Of a stretch of DNA of 64,000 bases, positions 18,086 to 26,127 are shown in pieces. The DNA comes from Flavobacterium sp. (lineage in GTDB: Bacteria > Bacteroidota > Bacteroidia > Flavobacteriales > Flavobacteriaceae): positions 3,557 through 67,556 of the forward strand of contig JASLID010000002.1 in NCBI GenBank assembly GCA_030153045.1, in the 5' to 3' direction. The translations under genes were made by a program, and so were the position numbers. The notes under the pieces were generated by a model. The model made no database searches, was not told where the DNA came from, and saw nothing but the letters and a program-made list of their open reading frames with translations. The number at the start of each line of letters is the position of its first letter. Within the stretch, counting starts at the first letter, position 1.

Positions 18086-19285
18086 TTACTTTTTTATGAT
18101 ATTTAGATTGATTCCAACTTCCGTAAATGCTTGAATTGCATTGTCCAAGTGTTCTTTAGTGTGCGCTGCCGAAAGCTGTACCCTAATCCTAGCTTTGTCT
18201 TTGGGCACTACCGGAAAGAAAAAACCTATTACGTAAATCCCTTTTTCAAGTAGTTGTTCAGCCATAATTTGGGATAATTTTGCATCATATAGCATTACTG
18301 GCACAATTGCCGAGTCACCATCTATAAAATCTAAGCCCGCTTTCCTTAAACCTTCTTTAAAATAATTGGTATTCCATTCTAACTGATCTCGCAATGAAGT
18401 ATCCTTTTCAAGCAATTCAAAAACCTTTAATGAAGCTCCAACAATTGACGGCGCCAAGGAATTTGAAAACAAATACGGTCTTGAGCGCTGACGTAAAATT
18501 TCGATGATTTCTTTTTTAGCCGTAGTATAACCTCCCATTGCACCACCCAATGCTTTGCCAAGTGTTCCTGTAATAATATCCACACGACCCATAACTCCTT
18601 TAGCTTCTAGCGTGCCTTTTCCTGTAGCACCAATAAATCCAGCAGCATGACATTCGTCGACCATAACCATAGCATCATACTTATCTGCTAAATCACAAAT
18701 TTTATCTAATGGCGCTACTAATCCGTCCATAGAAAAAACGCCATCAGTCACAATTAACTTGAATCGTCTTCCTTCCGCATTGGCTTTGATTAATTGTTGC
18801 TCCAATTCTTCCATGTTGGAATTTTCATAACGATAACGTGCTGCTTTACACAAGCGAACCCCGTCAATAATGGAAGCATGATTCAAACTATCGGAGATAA
18901 TACAATCATCTTCTCCTAATAAAGGTTCGAAAACACCACCATTAGCATCGAAAGCTGCAGCATATAAAATAGTATCTTCAGTTCCGTAAAAGTTGGCGAT
19001 TTTTTGCTCTAAATTTTTATGAATATCTTGTGTTCCACAAATGAAACGTACTGATGACATTCCGAAACCGTGTGTGTCTAACGCATCTTTAGCCGCTTGA
19101 ACTACTTCAGGGTGCGATGACAATCCTAAATAATTGTTGGCACAAAAATTCAAAACCGTTTCGCCTGTAGAAATAGTAATTTCTGCTCCTTGAGGCGATG
19201 TAATAATTCTTTCTTTTTTATACAATCCGTTTTCTTGAATTGTATTTAATTCGCTTTGTAAGTGTTGTTTAATTTTTCCGTACAT
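18086..19285 (-). CDS. kbl: Glycine C-acetyltransferase (2-amino-3-ketobutyrate CoA ligase)
   Basis: PLP enzyme of the alpha-oxoamine synthase family, 399 residues, that cleaves 2-amino-3-ketobutyrate with CoA to glycine and acetyl-CoA in threonine degradation. The PLP-lysine motif GTLGKALGGAMGG and the upstream DECHAAGFIG are intact, and the start and length match Kbl. Relatives with a similar fold (BioF, Spt) are possible, but the N-terminus and the HASIIDGVRLCKAARYRY segment are Kbl-like. It follows the AddA-like gene by 15 bp. Threonine dehydrogenase is not in the window. Confidence 0.93.
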   Translation of the reverse strand: MYGKIKQHLQSELNTIQENGLYKKERIITSPQGAEITISTGETVLNFCANNYLGLSSHPEVVQAAKDALDTHGFGMSSVRFICGTQDIHKNLEQKIANFYGTEDTILYAAAFDANGGVFEPLLGEDDCIISDSLNHASIIDGVRLCKAARYRYENSNMEELEQQLIKANAEGRRFKLIVTDGVFSMDGLVAPLDKICDLADKYDAMVMVDECHAAGFIGATGKGTLEAKGVMGRVDIITGTLGKALGGAMGGYTTAKKEIIEILRQRSRPYLFSNSLAPSIVGASLKVFELLEKDTSLRDQLEWNTNYFKEGLRKAGLDFIDGDSAIVPVMLYDAKLSQIMAEQLLEKGIYVIGFFFPVVPKDKARIRVQLSAAHTKEHLDNAIQAFTEVGINLNIIKK

Positions 19286-19300
19286 GTTTTTAGTATTTTG

Positions 19301-22300
19301 CTACAAATTTACTATTTCTAATTTCTCTCCTATATACACAAGTGCTTTTTTCTGCACATTATACCCTATCTCTTTCAAAGCACTCTCGTATTCTGAAAGT
19401 TGTTTTACATACTTCTCTTGATGATTTCCTGTTTTATAATCTAAAAGAAAAGCATTATCTCCGTTAACAACCACTCGGTCTGGAACAATAGTTTTCACCC
19501 CCTTTTTTATAATACTTCTTTCATTAAAAACCTGATTGTTCTCAGCAAAAAACTCTTTTAAATTTTCATTGAAAACGATTTCTTGCAACACTGAAAGAAC
19601 ATCTTTTTTCTGATTTTCGGAAATCAATCCGGTTTCTAATGCTTTTGTTATCGCTAAATCGATATCTTCTTTCACTTTGACGAACGATAAAACTTCATGC
19701 ATCACATTACCAAATTCTATTGCTTTTTGTTGATGCGTGCCCCACATTAACGATTCGCGTTTGGCAATTTTTATAGCCCCTGGCTCTATAACCGATGTTA
19801 ACGCCTGAATTTCTTCTGTATTTCTTGACGACTTTCTTTCTGTGGAAACTTTTAAGGCATTACCAAAATCATAACTCAGTTTATTTTGATCATATTCATA
19901 CTCGTTTTCTAAAAATTCAATAAAAAAAGAAGCCACATTATTAGGCAAATCACCTTGTTTATTTCGTTCTTTAACACTTGAAATAATGTACAACTGCTCT
20001 TCAGCTCTGGTTAACGCCACATATAAAACATTGATATTATCTAATAAATCTTCTTGTGATTTTTGACTGTACACTTTGGCTGCATTTTCACCGTAATCAG
20101 AAACCTTACTTGATTTGTCAATCAAAAATTTACTGAAATCAATCTCGTCATTGGGCGCATCAAGCCACATTTTTTCTCTTTTATTCACGCTGAAGTTTTC
20201 TTCGGCAAATGGAAAAATGACAACTGGAAATTCCAATCCTTTTGACTTATGAATGGTCATAATCCGAATCGCATTAGACCCTTCAGCCGAAGGAACACTT
20301 AATTTAAGACCGCTTTTATTCCAATAATCTAGAAAATCAGCAATACTCATTTGGTATTTTATATCGCGTTCTAAAACAATATCTAAAAAGAACTGAACGT
20401 AGGCATTGTTTTTATTCACTGTGATTCCTTTTAAAACCAAGGTTTCAACCACTTCGTAAAGCGATTTTCTTTTAATATTTTTGAAATTGATTTGGATTCC
20501 AAAATCAGACAACCATTTTTCTAATTCATTTTCAGAAGTAAACTGAATTCCTTCACTAATAAAATCATGGGTCTGAACCGCGTTTTGATTATTTTTTGAG
20601 ATGTAATACAATGCATGCGCTAACGATTCCTTGTCTTTTTTATCATTCAAATACCGAAGCATACTTAATATAAATTGAACTTCAGAAGAGGAATTAAGCA
20701 ACAAGCTTTCGGAAGAAATAACAGGAATTTCATTTTGAGTCAAGTAATTTGCCAACAAAACACCATGTTTATTACTTCTGGTAAGTATTACAATTTCACT
20801 TAGTAAAAATCCTTTTTCTTGAACCTCAACTATGGTTTGTAATGTTTTCTTTAAATACAAATCACTTGATGTTTCCTCTTCTTCTTCAGACATTTCAATT
20901 TTTGGTAAAAAAGAAATATTTACAAACCCTCCTTTTTTAGTATTTGATTCCTGATGGCTTTTATTTTGGTATAAATCCTTATAATTTTCATCATCAAATT
21001 TTTGGGACAAATACTTAAAAAAACTGTTGTTGAATTGTATTACTTCTTCATAACTTCGGTAATTGGTCTCGAGATCAAAAACTTTTTTATCCTTGTTACT
21101 AAACGGATTTTTATCTTTTGACAAATCAATAAACTGTTCAGCTTTTCCGCCACGCCAACGGTAAATAGATTGCTTTGGATCACCTACAACCAGTAAAGAC
21201 CCTTGTTCACCTAGCAGATTTTCGCTCGAAAGTGCATTGTCTATTAAAGGAATTAAGTTTTGCCATTGCATTTCGGAAGTATCCTGAAACTCATCAATAA
21301 AAAAGTGCCTGTATCGCTCTCCTAAACGCTCGTAGATAAAAGGCGCTGGCTGATCTTGAATTTGCTCATTAATCAGCTTGTTAAATTCGGAAATAGACAA
21401 AATATTTTGTTCTTCCTGAATTTCCTGCAACTTATTACTCACTGTATTTAATAACGAAAGTGGGGTGATATTTTTTAGAAAAGCGCTATAAAAAGAATGG
21501 TTTTCGGCAATTTCATTTATCCTCTTTAGATTTTCTAATAATTCATCTGAAATCTCATCAATCCCGTCTTTTTGATTTTGAGGTGTTTTGGCTGAATAGC
21601 GTTTTGCTTCGGCCTCATCAAGATATTTATAATGCCCAACGTGCTTTATAATGTCTCCCGAAACCAATTTTAAAAAATGTTTAGGGACATAGCTGGAATA
21701 AAAAGAATTGTGTTCGATACCATTATTATCAATTAAAGCAATGGATTTCTGGGCTAAACTCATACTTTGCTGTTGCAAATCGGCGCACAATTTGTCTATT
21801 TTCTTCTTTAATTCAATAAACTCGGGAATGGTTTTGTTTTTTAACGACAGTACTTCTTCTCGGTAATTTTCATTCAAAATTAATTTTCCTGTGGCAAAAA
21901 TATCACTAGAAACATCCCATGACTTATCATCATCGGTTTTTTCCATGGTAAAATCAATCAGCAACTTGGTCAACACAGCATCTTCTCCGGCTTGAGCCAC
22001 AATAGCATCGACCGCTTCTTGCAATAAATTTTCAGTATCTAATGAAACATCAAAAGTAATAGGCAAGCCCAAATCTAACGCAAAGGAACGAATGACCTTG
22101 TGAGTAAATTTATCGATGGTAGAAATATCGAAAGCTGCATAATTATGAATGATGTTTTTTATGATTGATTTCGATTTTTCGACAATTTGAATCAAAGTCA
22201 ATCCCGTATCTTTTGAAAGATCTTGCATGAAAGCAACTGACTTTTCGGAAGGTTCTTCTTTGGTAAAATCGAATAAACTATCTACAATTCGGCTTTTCAT

Positions 22301-22459
22301 TTCGTGAACGGCCTTGTTGGTAAACGTAATGGCTAGAATATTCCTGTATGCATCATTTTTTGGAGACGTTAAAATGATTTTAAGGTATTCCTTTACCAAA
22401 GTATAGGTTTTACCAGATCCCGCCGAAGCATTATACACAGAAAAAGCAGCTGTTTTCAA
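19301..22459 (-). CDS. AddA-like UvrD/Rep helicase-nuclease
   Basis: Superfamily 1A helicase fused to a C-terminal nuclease, 1052 residues, most like AddA/RexA. Walker A is NASAGSGKTYTLVKEY near residues 10-25, Walker B is FIDEFQDTSEMQW, and motifs GDPKQSIYRWRGG and NVLYVALTRAEEQLY are all present. The nuclease end carries PDRVVVNGDNAFLLDYKTG. Together with the AddB-like protein at 13748 it should resect double-strand breaks for RecA loading. It starts 5 bp after the GNAT stop and is followed by kbl after 15 bp, suggesting a GNAT-addA-kbl transcript. Confidence 0.9.
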   Translation of the reverse strand: MKTAAFSVYNASAGSGKTYTLVKEYLKIILTSPKNDAYRNILAITFTNKAVHEMKSRIVDSLFDFTKEEPSEKSVAFMQDLSKDTGLTLIQIVEKSKSIIKNIIHNYAAFDISTIDKFTHKVIRSFALDLGLPITFDVSLDTENLLQEAVDAIVAQAGEDAVLTKLLIDFTMEKTDDDKSWDVSSDIFATGKLILNENYREEVLSLKNKTIPEFIELKKKIDKLCADLQQQSMSLAQKSIALIDNNGIEHNSFYSSYVPKHFLKLVSGDIIKHVGHYKYLDEAEAKRYSAKTPQNQKDGIDEISDELLENLKRINEIAENHSFYSAFLKNITPLSLLNTVSNKLQEIQEEQNILSISEFNKLINEQIQDQPAPFIYERLGERYRHFFIDEFQDTSEMQWQNLIPLIDNALSSENLLGEQGSLLVVGDPKQSIYRWRGGKAEQFIDLSKDKNPFSNKDKKVFDLETNYRSYEEVIQFNNSFFKYLSQKFDDENYKDLYQNKSHQESNTKKGGFVNISFLPKIEMSEEEEETSSDLYLKKTLQTIVEVQEKGFLLSEIVILTRSNKHGVLLANYLTQNEIPVISSESLLLNSSSEVQFILSMLRYLNDKKDKESLAHALYYISKNNQNAVQTHDFISEGIQFTSENELEKWLSDFGIQINFKNIKRKSLYEVVETLVLKGITVNKNNAYVQFFLDIVLERDIKYQMSIADFLDYWNKSGLKLSVPSAEGSNAIRIMTIHKSKGLEFPVVIFPFAEENFSVNKREKMWLDAPNDEIDFSKFLIDKSSKVSDYGENAAKVYSQKSQEDLLDNINVLYVALTRAEEQLYIISSVKERNKQGDLPNNVASFFIEFLENEYEYDQNKLSYDFGNALKVSTERKSSRNTEEIQALTSVIEPGAIKIAKRESLMWGTHQQKAIEFGNVMHEVLSFVKVKEDIDLAITKALETGLISENQKKDVLSVLQEIVFNENLKEFFAENNQVFNERSIIKKGVKTIVPDRVVVNGDNAFLLDYKTGNHQEKYVKQLSEYESALKEIGYNVQKKALVYIGEKLEIVNL

Positions 22460-22464
22460 TAGAA

Positions 22465-22986
22465 TTAGTTTCTAGAAATTAGGTAAATAAAATTTAATTT
22501 TGAATCTTCTCCATAATACTCCACTTGCATTTCATCCACTTTTAAAGCGCCAATTCTTTCAATGGCTTTTTGTGAACGAATATTTTGAGCACCAATATGA
22601 AAATAAACTTTATCGAGATATTGAAATGCATAATCTAGCATGAGTTTTTTCATTGCTGTATTATATCCTCTACCCCAAAATTTTCTGGTTATAAAAGTAT
22701 AACCTATTAAAACTGATTTGTCATTCTCATCGTAATCATAAAACCTAGTACTACCTATAACTTCGTTTGTTATGGCATCACAAATTTTAAATGCCCCTTT
22801 TGAGATCATCGCGCCTTCAAAAAAATTCCGAAAAACTTCTCTTTTATACCTGTTTTTATTAGGATGTTGTTCCCAAATTAACGGATCTGAGGCTGCTTGA
22901 AAAAGCGATTCGAAATCATTTTCTTGCAATGGAATTAACTGTACTAATTGGTTTTGTAAATGAGTAGGTTGAATATTGAATGACAT
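22465..22986 (-). CDS. GNAT-family N-acetyltransferase
   Basis: A 173-residue acetyltransferase of the RimJ/RimL-like subgroup (acetyltransf_3). The start at 22986 (MSFNIQPTHLQNQLVQL) was chosen because an upstream in-frame ATG at 23037 adds 17 residues with no family counterpart. The acetyl-CoA loop is in the region FITRKFWGRGYNTAMKKL, and the C-terminal strand NIRSQKAIERIGA is characteristic. The substrate is unknown. It is divergent from superoxide dismutase and 5 bp upstream of the addA-like gene. Confidence 0.85.
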   Translation of the reverse strand: MSFNIQPTHLQNQLVQLIPLQENDFESLFQAASDPLIWEQHPNKNRYKREVFRNFFEGAMISKGAFKICDAITNEVIGSTRFYDYDENDKSVLIGYTFITRKFWGRGYNTAMKKLMLDYAFQYLDKVYFHIGAQNIRSQKAIERIGALKVDEMQVEYYGEDSKLNFIYLISRN

Positions 22987-23094
22987 GAAGTAAGTTTTAA
23001 TTATTCCTGTATTTAAAAATACTATTTCCTTTTCCAAAGTTAAATGATTAATTTTGAATTATATTTAATTACTAATCTTTAAAAAATAAATATT

Positions 23095-23700
23095 ATGGCA
23101 TTTGAATTACCACAATTACCTTATGCATATGATGCATTAGAACCACATATTGATGCAAGAACGATGGAAATTCACCATTCAAAGCATCATAACGCTTATA
23201 CTACAAACTTAAACGCTGCTATTGCTGGAACAGATTTAGAAGGAAAATCAATTGAAGAGATTCTTAAAAATTTAGATTTAACTAAAGGAGCTGTACGTAA
23301 TAACGGTGGAGGTTTTTACAACCATAATTTATTTTGGACTGTAATGTCACCAAACGGTGGAGGATTGCCAACAGGGGAATTAGCTGATGCCATTACTGCT
23401 GCATTTGGAAGTTTTGAAGAGTTTAAAGCTGTTTTTTCTAAGGCTGGAGCAACACAATTTGGTTCAGGATGGGCATGGTTATGTGTAAAAGACGGTAAAC
23501 TGGAAGTTTGCGGAACTCCTAATCAAGACAACACTTTAATGCCAGGCGTAGGTTGTGGCGGAACACCAATTTTAGGAATGGATGTTTGGGAACATGCCTA
23601 CTACTTAAATTATCAAAATCGTCGTCCTGATTATATTGAAGCTTTCTTTAATGTTATTAACTGGGCTGAAGTTTCTAGAAGATACGCTGAAGCGAAATAA
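23095..23700 (+). CDS. sodA: Superoxide dismutase (Mn/Fe type)
   Basis: A 201-residue iron/manganese superoxide dismutase. Metal ligands are His27 (in MEIHHSKHH), the His in YNHNLFW, and Asp and His in DVWEHAYYLNY. The GTPNQDNTLM segment supplies the second-sphere Gln from the C-terminal domain, which favours Mn or cambialistic use over strict Fe, but the metal cannot be settled from sequence. It has no signal peptide and is cytoplasmic. It is monocistronic, with its own terminator 22 bp after the stop. Confidence 0.95.
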   Translation: MAFELPQLPYAYDALEPHIDARTMEIHHSKHHNAYTTNLNAAIAGTDLEGKSIEEILKNLDLTKGAVRNNGGGFYNHNLFWTVMSPNGGGLPTGELADAITAAFGSFEEFKAVFSKAGATQFGSGWAWLCVKDGKLEVCGTPNQDNTLMPGVGCGGTPILGMDVWEHAYYLNYQNRRPDYIEAFFNVINWAEVSRRYAEAK

Positions 23701-23721
23701 TCGATATAAAATAAAAAATAT

Positions 23722-23750
23722 AAAGCCAGAAATTACTTTCTGGCTTTTTT
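23722..23750 (+). terminator. Intrinsic terminator of sodA
   Basis: AAAGCCAGAAA / TTTCTGGCTTT stem with a four-base loop and a T run, 22 bp after the sodA stop. It means that the two hairpins further downstream are not needed for sodA. Confidence 0.9.
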
Positions 23751-23774
23751 ATTGAATCATAACTAACATTAAAT

Positions 23775-23847
23775 AAAAAAGGAGGAATATTATATCCTCC
23801 TTTTTTGCCCCAAATCTACCATAAACTTAACCTACTTATGTAATGGT
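23775..23847 (-). ncRNA. Small RNA candidate, tandem copy 1
   Basis: A minus-strand transcription unit of about 73 nt with no obvious protein product. The first 41 nt (23807-23847, opening ACCATTACATAAG on the minus strand) are identical, base for base, to copy 2 at 24048-24088. They begin 4 nt after a TACATTTG -7 box. The 3' end (23775-23806) is a perfect 12-bp stem, AAAAAAGGAGGA / TCCTCCTTTTTT, with an 8-nt loop. Within the conserved block ACCAU at the 5' end can pair with AUGGU 20 nt later. The stem sequences of the two copies differ completely in the GC part while the 41-nt block is invariant, so the block is the functional part. Function and targets are unknown. Confidence 0.72.
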
Positions 23848-23851
23848 GAGT

Positions 23852-23883
23852 CAAATGTATATTAGGAATGATTGATTTCCAAA
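23852..23883 (-). promoter_or_regulatory. Promoter of small RNA copy 1
   Basis: On the minus strand TTTG (23880-23883), a 20-bp spacer, then TACATTTG (23852-23859), an exact match to the Bacteroidetes consensus TTTG-N19-20-TAnnTTTG. The expected start site is at 23845-23848, which coincides with the beginning of the conserved 41-nt block. Confidence 0.8.
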
Positions 23884-23925
23884 GAAAATCGGTGAATTGT
23901 ATAAAAAGTCGTTGAGTTGAAATTT
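23879..23925 (-). promoter_or_regulatory. Conserved upstream block with direct repeat, copy 1
   Basis: The sequence just upstream of, and including, the -33 box is conserved between the two small-RNA units, whereas the spacer between -33 and -7 is not. On the minus strand it contains CAACTCA and CAATTCA, 20 bp apart start to start. Conservation of non-transcribed DNA at this position suggests a protein-binding site. Identification of the protein is inference only. Confidence 0.5.
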
Positions 23926-24015
23926 GGCCTATTTTCGTCTAACTAGATTTAGTTAGAAAATTATTTTCACAGGCTTCAATTTTATTTTTTTAAGATTTTG
24001 GAACTTATATAAAAT

Positions 24016-24088
24016 AAAAAAGGTAGAAGTTTAGTTCTACCTTTTTTGCCCCAAATCTACCATAAACTTAACCTACTTATGTAATGGT
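24016..24088 (-). ncRNA. Small RNA candidate, tandem copy 2
   Basis: The second unit, with the same architecture as copy 1, also 73 nt. The 41-nt block at 24048-24088 is identical to that of copy 1, and the terminator (24016-24047) is AAAAAAGGTAGAA / TTCTACCTTTTTT with a 6-nt loop. It lies on the same strand as purF and downstream of it, so the hairpin could also end purF mRNA. A dedicated promoter with the same 20-bp spacer and same 4-nt distance to the block argues for an independent RNA gene. A very short reading frame inside the block (ATG GTA GAT TTG GGG CAA AAA AGG TAG) is noted among the findings. Confidence 0.72.
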
Positions 24089-24092
24089 ATGG

Positions 24093-24124
24093 CGAAAGTA
24101 TATTGATATTGTTTTGCTACCAAA
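24093..24124 (-). promoter_or_regulatory. Promoter of small RNA copy 2
   Basis: On the minus strand TTTG (24121-24124), a 20-bp spacer, then TACTTTCG (24093-24100), one base off TAnnTTTG. Spacer length and distance to the conserved block (4 nt) are identical to those of copy 1. Confidence 0.72.
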
Positions 24125-24166
24125 GAAAATCGGTGAAGTGTATAAAAACCCGATGAAGTGCAAATA
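24120..24166 (-). promoter_or_regulatory. Conserved upstream block with direct repeat, copy 2
   Basis: On the minus strand two near-perfect copies of CACTTCAYCG (24151-24160 and 24131-24140) are spaced exactly 20 bp start to start, about two helical turns, directly upstream of the -33 box. Copy 1 has the corresponding block with a weaker first repeat. This geometry is typical of activator sites such as those of LytTR-family regulators. Confidence 0.55.
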
Positions 24167-24173
24167 TTAACAT

Positions 24174-26072
24174 TTAGTACGCTCTTGCATCTTTTCCTTC
24201 GTAAAAATTCATGAATGCTTTATTCACCACTCTATTTCCACCATCTGTAGGATAATCCCCCGTAAAATACCAGTCCCCAAGGTTTTTCGGACAAGCAACG
24301 TGTAAATTTTCTACTGTTTGGAAAATAATTTTCACTTCCGATTTTACTGAAGCTTCTGTTAGCAATTCCGAAATTTTATCTGACACTTCCTGATCTGTAA
24401 ATGGTGCGTAAATTTCGTTTACATAATTCACAACTTCGCTGTCATTTAAATTTTCTTGCGCTTTGCATTTGGCGTACACTTCATCCACAATATGGTATAG
24501 ATTTCTGTCTTTCAACAATGCTAAAGCGGCACGGAAAGCTACCAATCCTTCCAATTTAGCCATATCGATTCCATAACAATCCGGATAACGAATTTGTGGT
24601 GCCGATGAAACTATGATTATTTTTTTAGGATTGAGTCGGTCCATCATTTTAATGATACTCTTCTGTAATGTCGTTCCACGCACAATACTATCATCGATGA
24701 TGACCAAATTGTCTGTTGGTTTTATAACGCCGTAAGTCACATCGTAAACATGCGCCACCATATCGTCACGAGAACTATCTTCAGTAATGAAGGTTCTCAA
24801 TTTGACATCTTTAATGGCTATTTTCTCAGAACGCAATTTAACAGATAAGATTTCTTGCAGTTTTTCAGCGGATAACGATTCTTTACTTTCAAGAATAGCA
24901 GCTATTTTCCTTTGATTTAAAAAATCATTGGCTGCTTCAACCATTCCGTAAAAAGAAGTCTCTGCTGTATTTGGAATATAAGAAAAAACAGTATTGTCAG
25001 TGTCATTATTTACTGCCTCTAAAACGGCAGGCATAATTAGTTTTCCTAAATTTTTTCGTTCTTGGTATATTTCGGCATCACTTCCGCGTGAAAAATAAAT
25101 ACGTTCGAAAGAACATGCTTTATTCGGCAATGCTTCTCTGATCTTTTCATCGATAACAGTTCCGTTCTTTTTAATAATTAAAGCGTGACCTGGTGTAATT
25201 TCTTGAACCTTATCGAATGGTACATTAAAAACCGTTTGAATTACCGGTCTTTCAGAAGCTACGACCACAATTTCATCATCTTGATAAAAATAAGCTGGTC
25301 GAATTCCTGCTGGATCACGGGTTACAAAGGCATCGCCATGACCTAAAAGCCCAGCCATTGCATAACCTCCATCCCAGTTTTTAGACGCGCGTTTTAAAAT
25401 TCGGGCTACATCTAATCTTTCGGCAATAACTGGTGAAGCTTCTTGTTTAGAAAGCCCTTCATTTTTACATTCTTGGTACAAATCAGTCACTTCATCATCT
25501 AGAAAATGACCTATTTTTTCCATCACAGTAACCGTATCGGCCATTTGTTTAGGATGCTGACCAAGAGTAACTAAATCTTGGAAAAGCTCTTTAACATTTG
25601 TCATGTTAAAATTTCCTGCTACAATTAAATTACGATGCATCCAATTGTTTTGACGTAAAAACGGGTGTACGTTTTCGATGCTGTTTTTGCCAAAAGTCCC
25701 GTAACGAACATGTCCTAAAAACAATTCCCCCACATAAGGGATATTTGCTTTTTGAAGCGTCACATTATCTTTATATTCAGGATTATTGGTCAACTCATCG
25801 CTGATGCGTTGGTTCACTTGATTGAACACATCTTGAATAGGTTGTGCTTGATTGGAACGGATTCGGCTAATGTATCGCTGACCTGGCTCCACATCCAATT
25901 TTATACTTGCCAATCCAGCTCCATCTTGACCTCTATTGTGTTGTTTCTCAAGAAGCAAATACATTTTTTCAACTCCGTAAAAAGCTGTGCCATACTTTTC
26001 TTTGTAAAATTCTAATGGCTTTTTTAATCTTAAAAGGGCAATGCCACACTCGTGTTTAATTGCGTCACTCAT
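24174..26072 (-). CDS. purF: Amidophosphoribosyltransferase
   Basis: First committed enzyme of purine synthesis (PRPP plus glutamine to 5-phosphoribosylamine), 632 residues in the long form found in Bacteroidetes. I placed the start at 26072 (MSDAIKHECGIALLRLKK), because the 17-residue in-frame extension would run into the terminator hairpin. Cys9 should become the N-terminal nucleophile of the glutaminase domain after propeptide removal. GQDGAGL and GHVRYGTFG follow, and the PRPP loop is VIIDDSIVRGTTLQKS. It is downstream of purN, rnhA, the START-like gene and the pfkB-type kinase on the same strand. Confidence 0.94.
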   Translation of the reverse strand: MSDAIKHECGIALLRLKKPLEFYKEKYGTAFYGVEKMYLLLEKQHNRGQDGAGLASIKLDVEPGQRYISRIRSNQAQPIQDVFNQVNQRISDELTNNPEYKDNVTLQKANIPYVGELFLGHVRYGTFGKNSIENVHPFLRQNNWMHRNLIVAGNFNMTNVKELFQDLVTLGQHPKQMADTVTVMEKIGHFLDDEVTDLYQECKNEGLSKQEASPVIAERLDVARILKRASKNWDGGYAMAGLLGHGDAFVTRDPAGIRPAYFYQDDEIVVVASERPVIQTVFNVPFDKVQEITPGHALIIKKNGTVIDEKIREALPNKACSFERIYFSRGSDAEIYQERKNLGKLIMPAVLEAVNNDTDNTVFSYIPNTAETSFYGMVEAANDFLNQRKIAAILESKESLSAEKLQEILSVKLRSEKIAIKDVKLRTFITEDSSRDDMVAHVYDVTYGVIKPTDNLVIIDDSIVRGTTLQKSIIKMMDRLNPKKIIIVSSAPQIRYPDCYGIDMAKLEGLVAFRAALALLKDRNLYHIVDEVYAKCKAQENLNDSEVVNYVNEIYAPFTDQEVSDKISELLTEASVKSEVKIIFQTVENLHVACPKNLGDWYFTGDYPTDGGNRVVNKAFMNFYEGKDARAY

Positions 26073-26097
26073 TGTTGTTGTGTTGTAGGGTTTAAAT

Positions 26098-26124
26098 AAA
26101 AATGCCCCGACATATCGAGGCATA
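26098..26124 (-). terminator. Intrinsic terminator between the PfkB kinase gene and purF
   Basis: On the minus strand a nine-position stem, ATGCCTCGA / TCGGGGCAT with one mismatch, and a four-base loop, followed by TTTTT. It sits directly after the kinase stop and 25 bp before purF, so purF either has its own start site or depends on read-through. Confidence 0.75.
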
Positions 26125-26127
26125 AAT

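Larger units (their letters stand above)
23701..24173. other. Gene-free interval between sodA and purF
   Basis: This 473-bp stretch has no convincing protein gene. It holds the sodA terminator (23722-23750), two tandem small-RNA units on the minus strand (23775-23925 and 24016-24166, including promoters), and about 90 bp between them (23926-24015) in which I see only AT-rich sequence. Confidence 0.8.

Noticed and set aside
23775..23806. Hairpin at 23775-23806 as a second sodA terminator
   Set aside because: sodA already has a strong terminator at 23722-23750, and the hairpin is the 3' end of a minus-strand unit with its own promoter and a paralogous copy.
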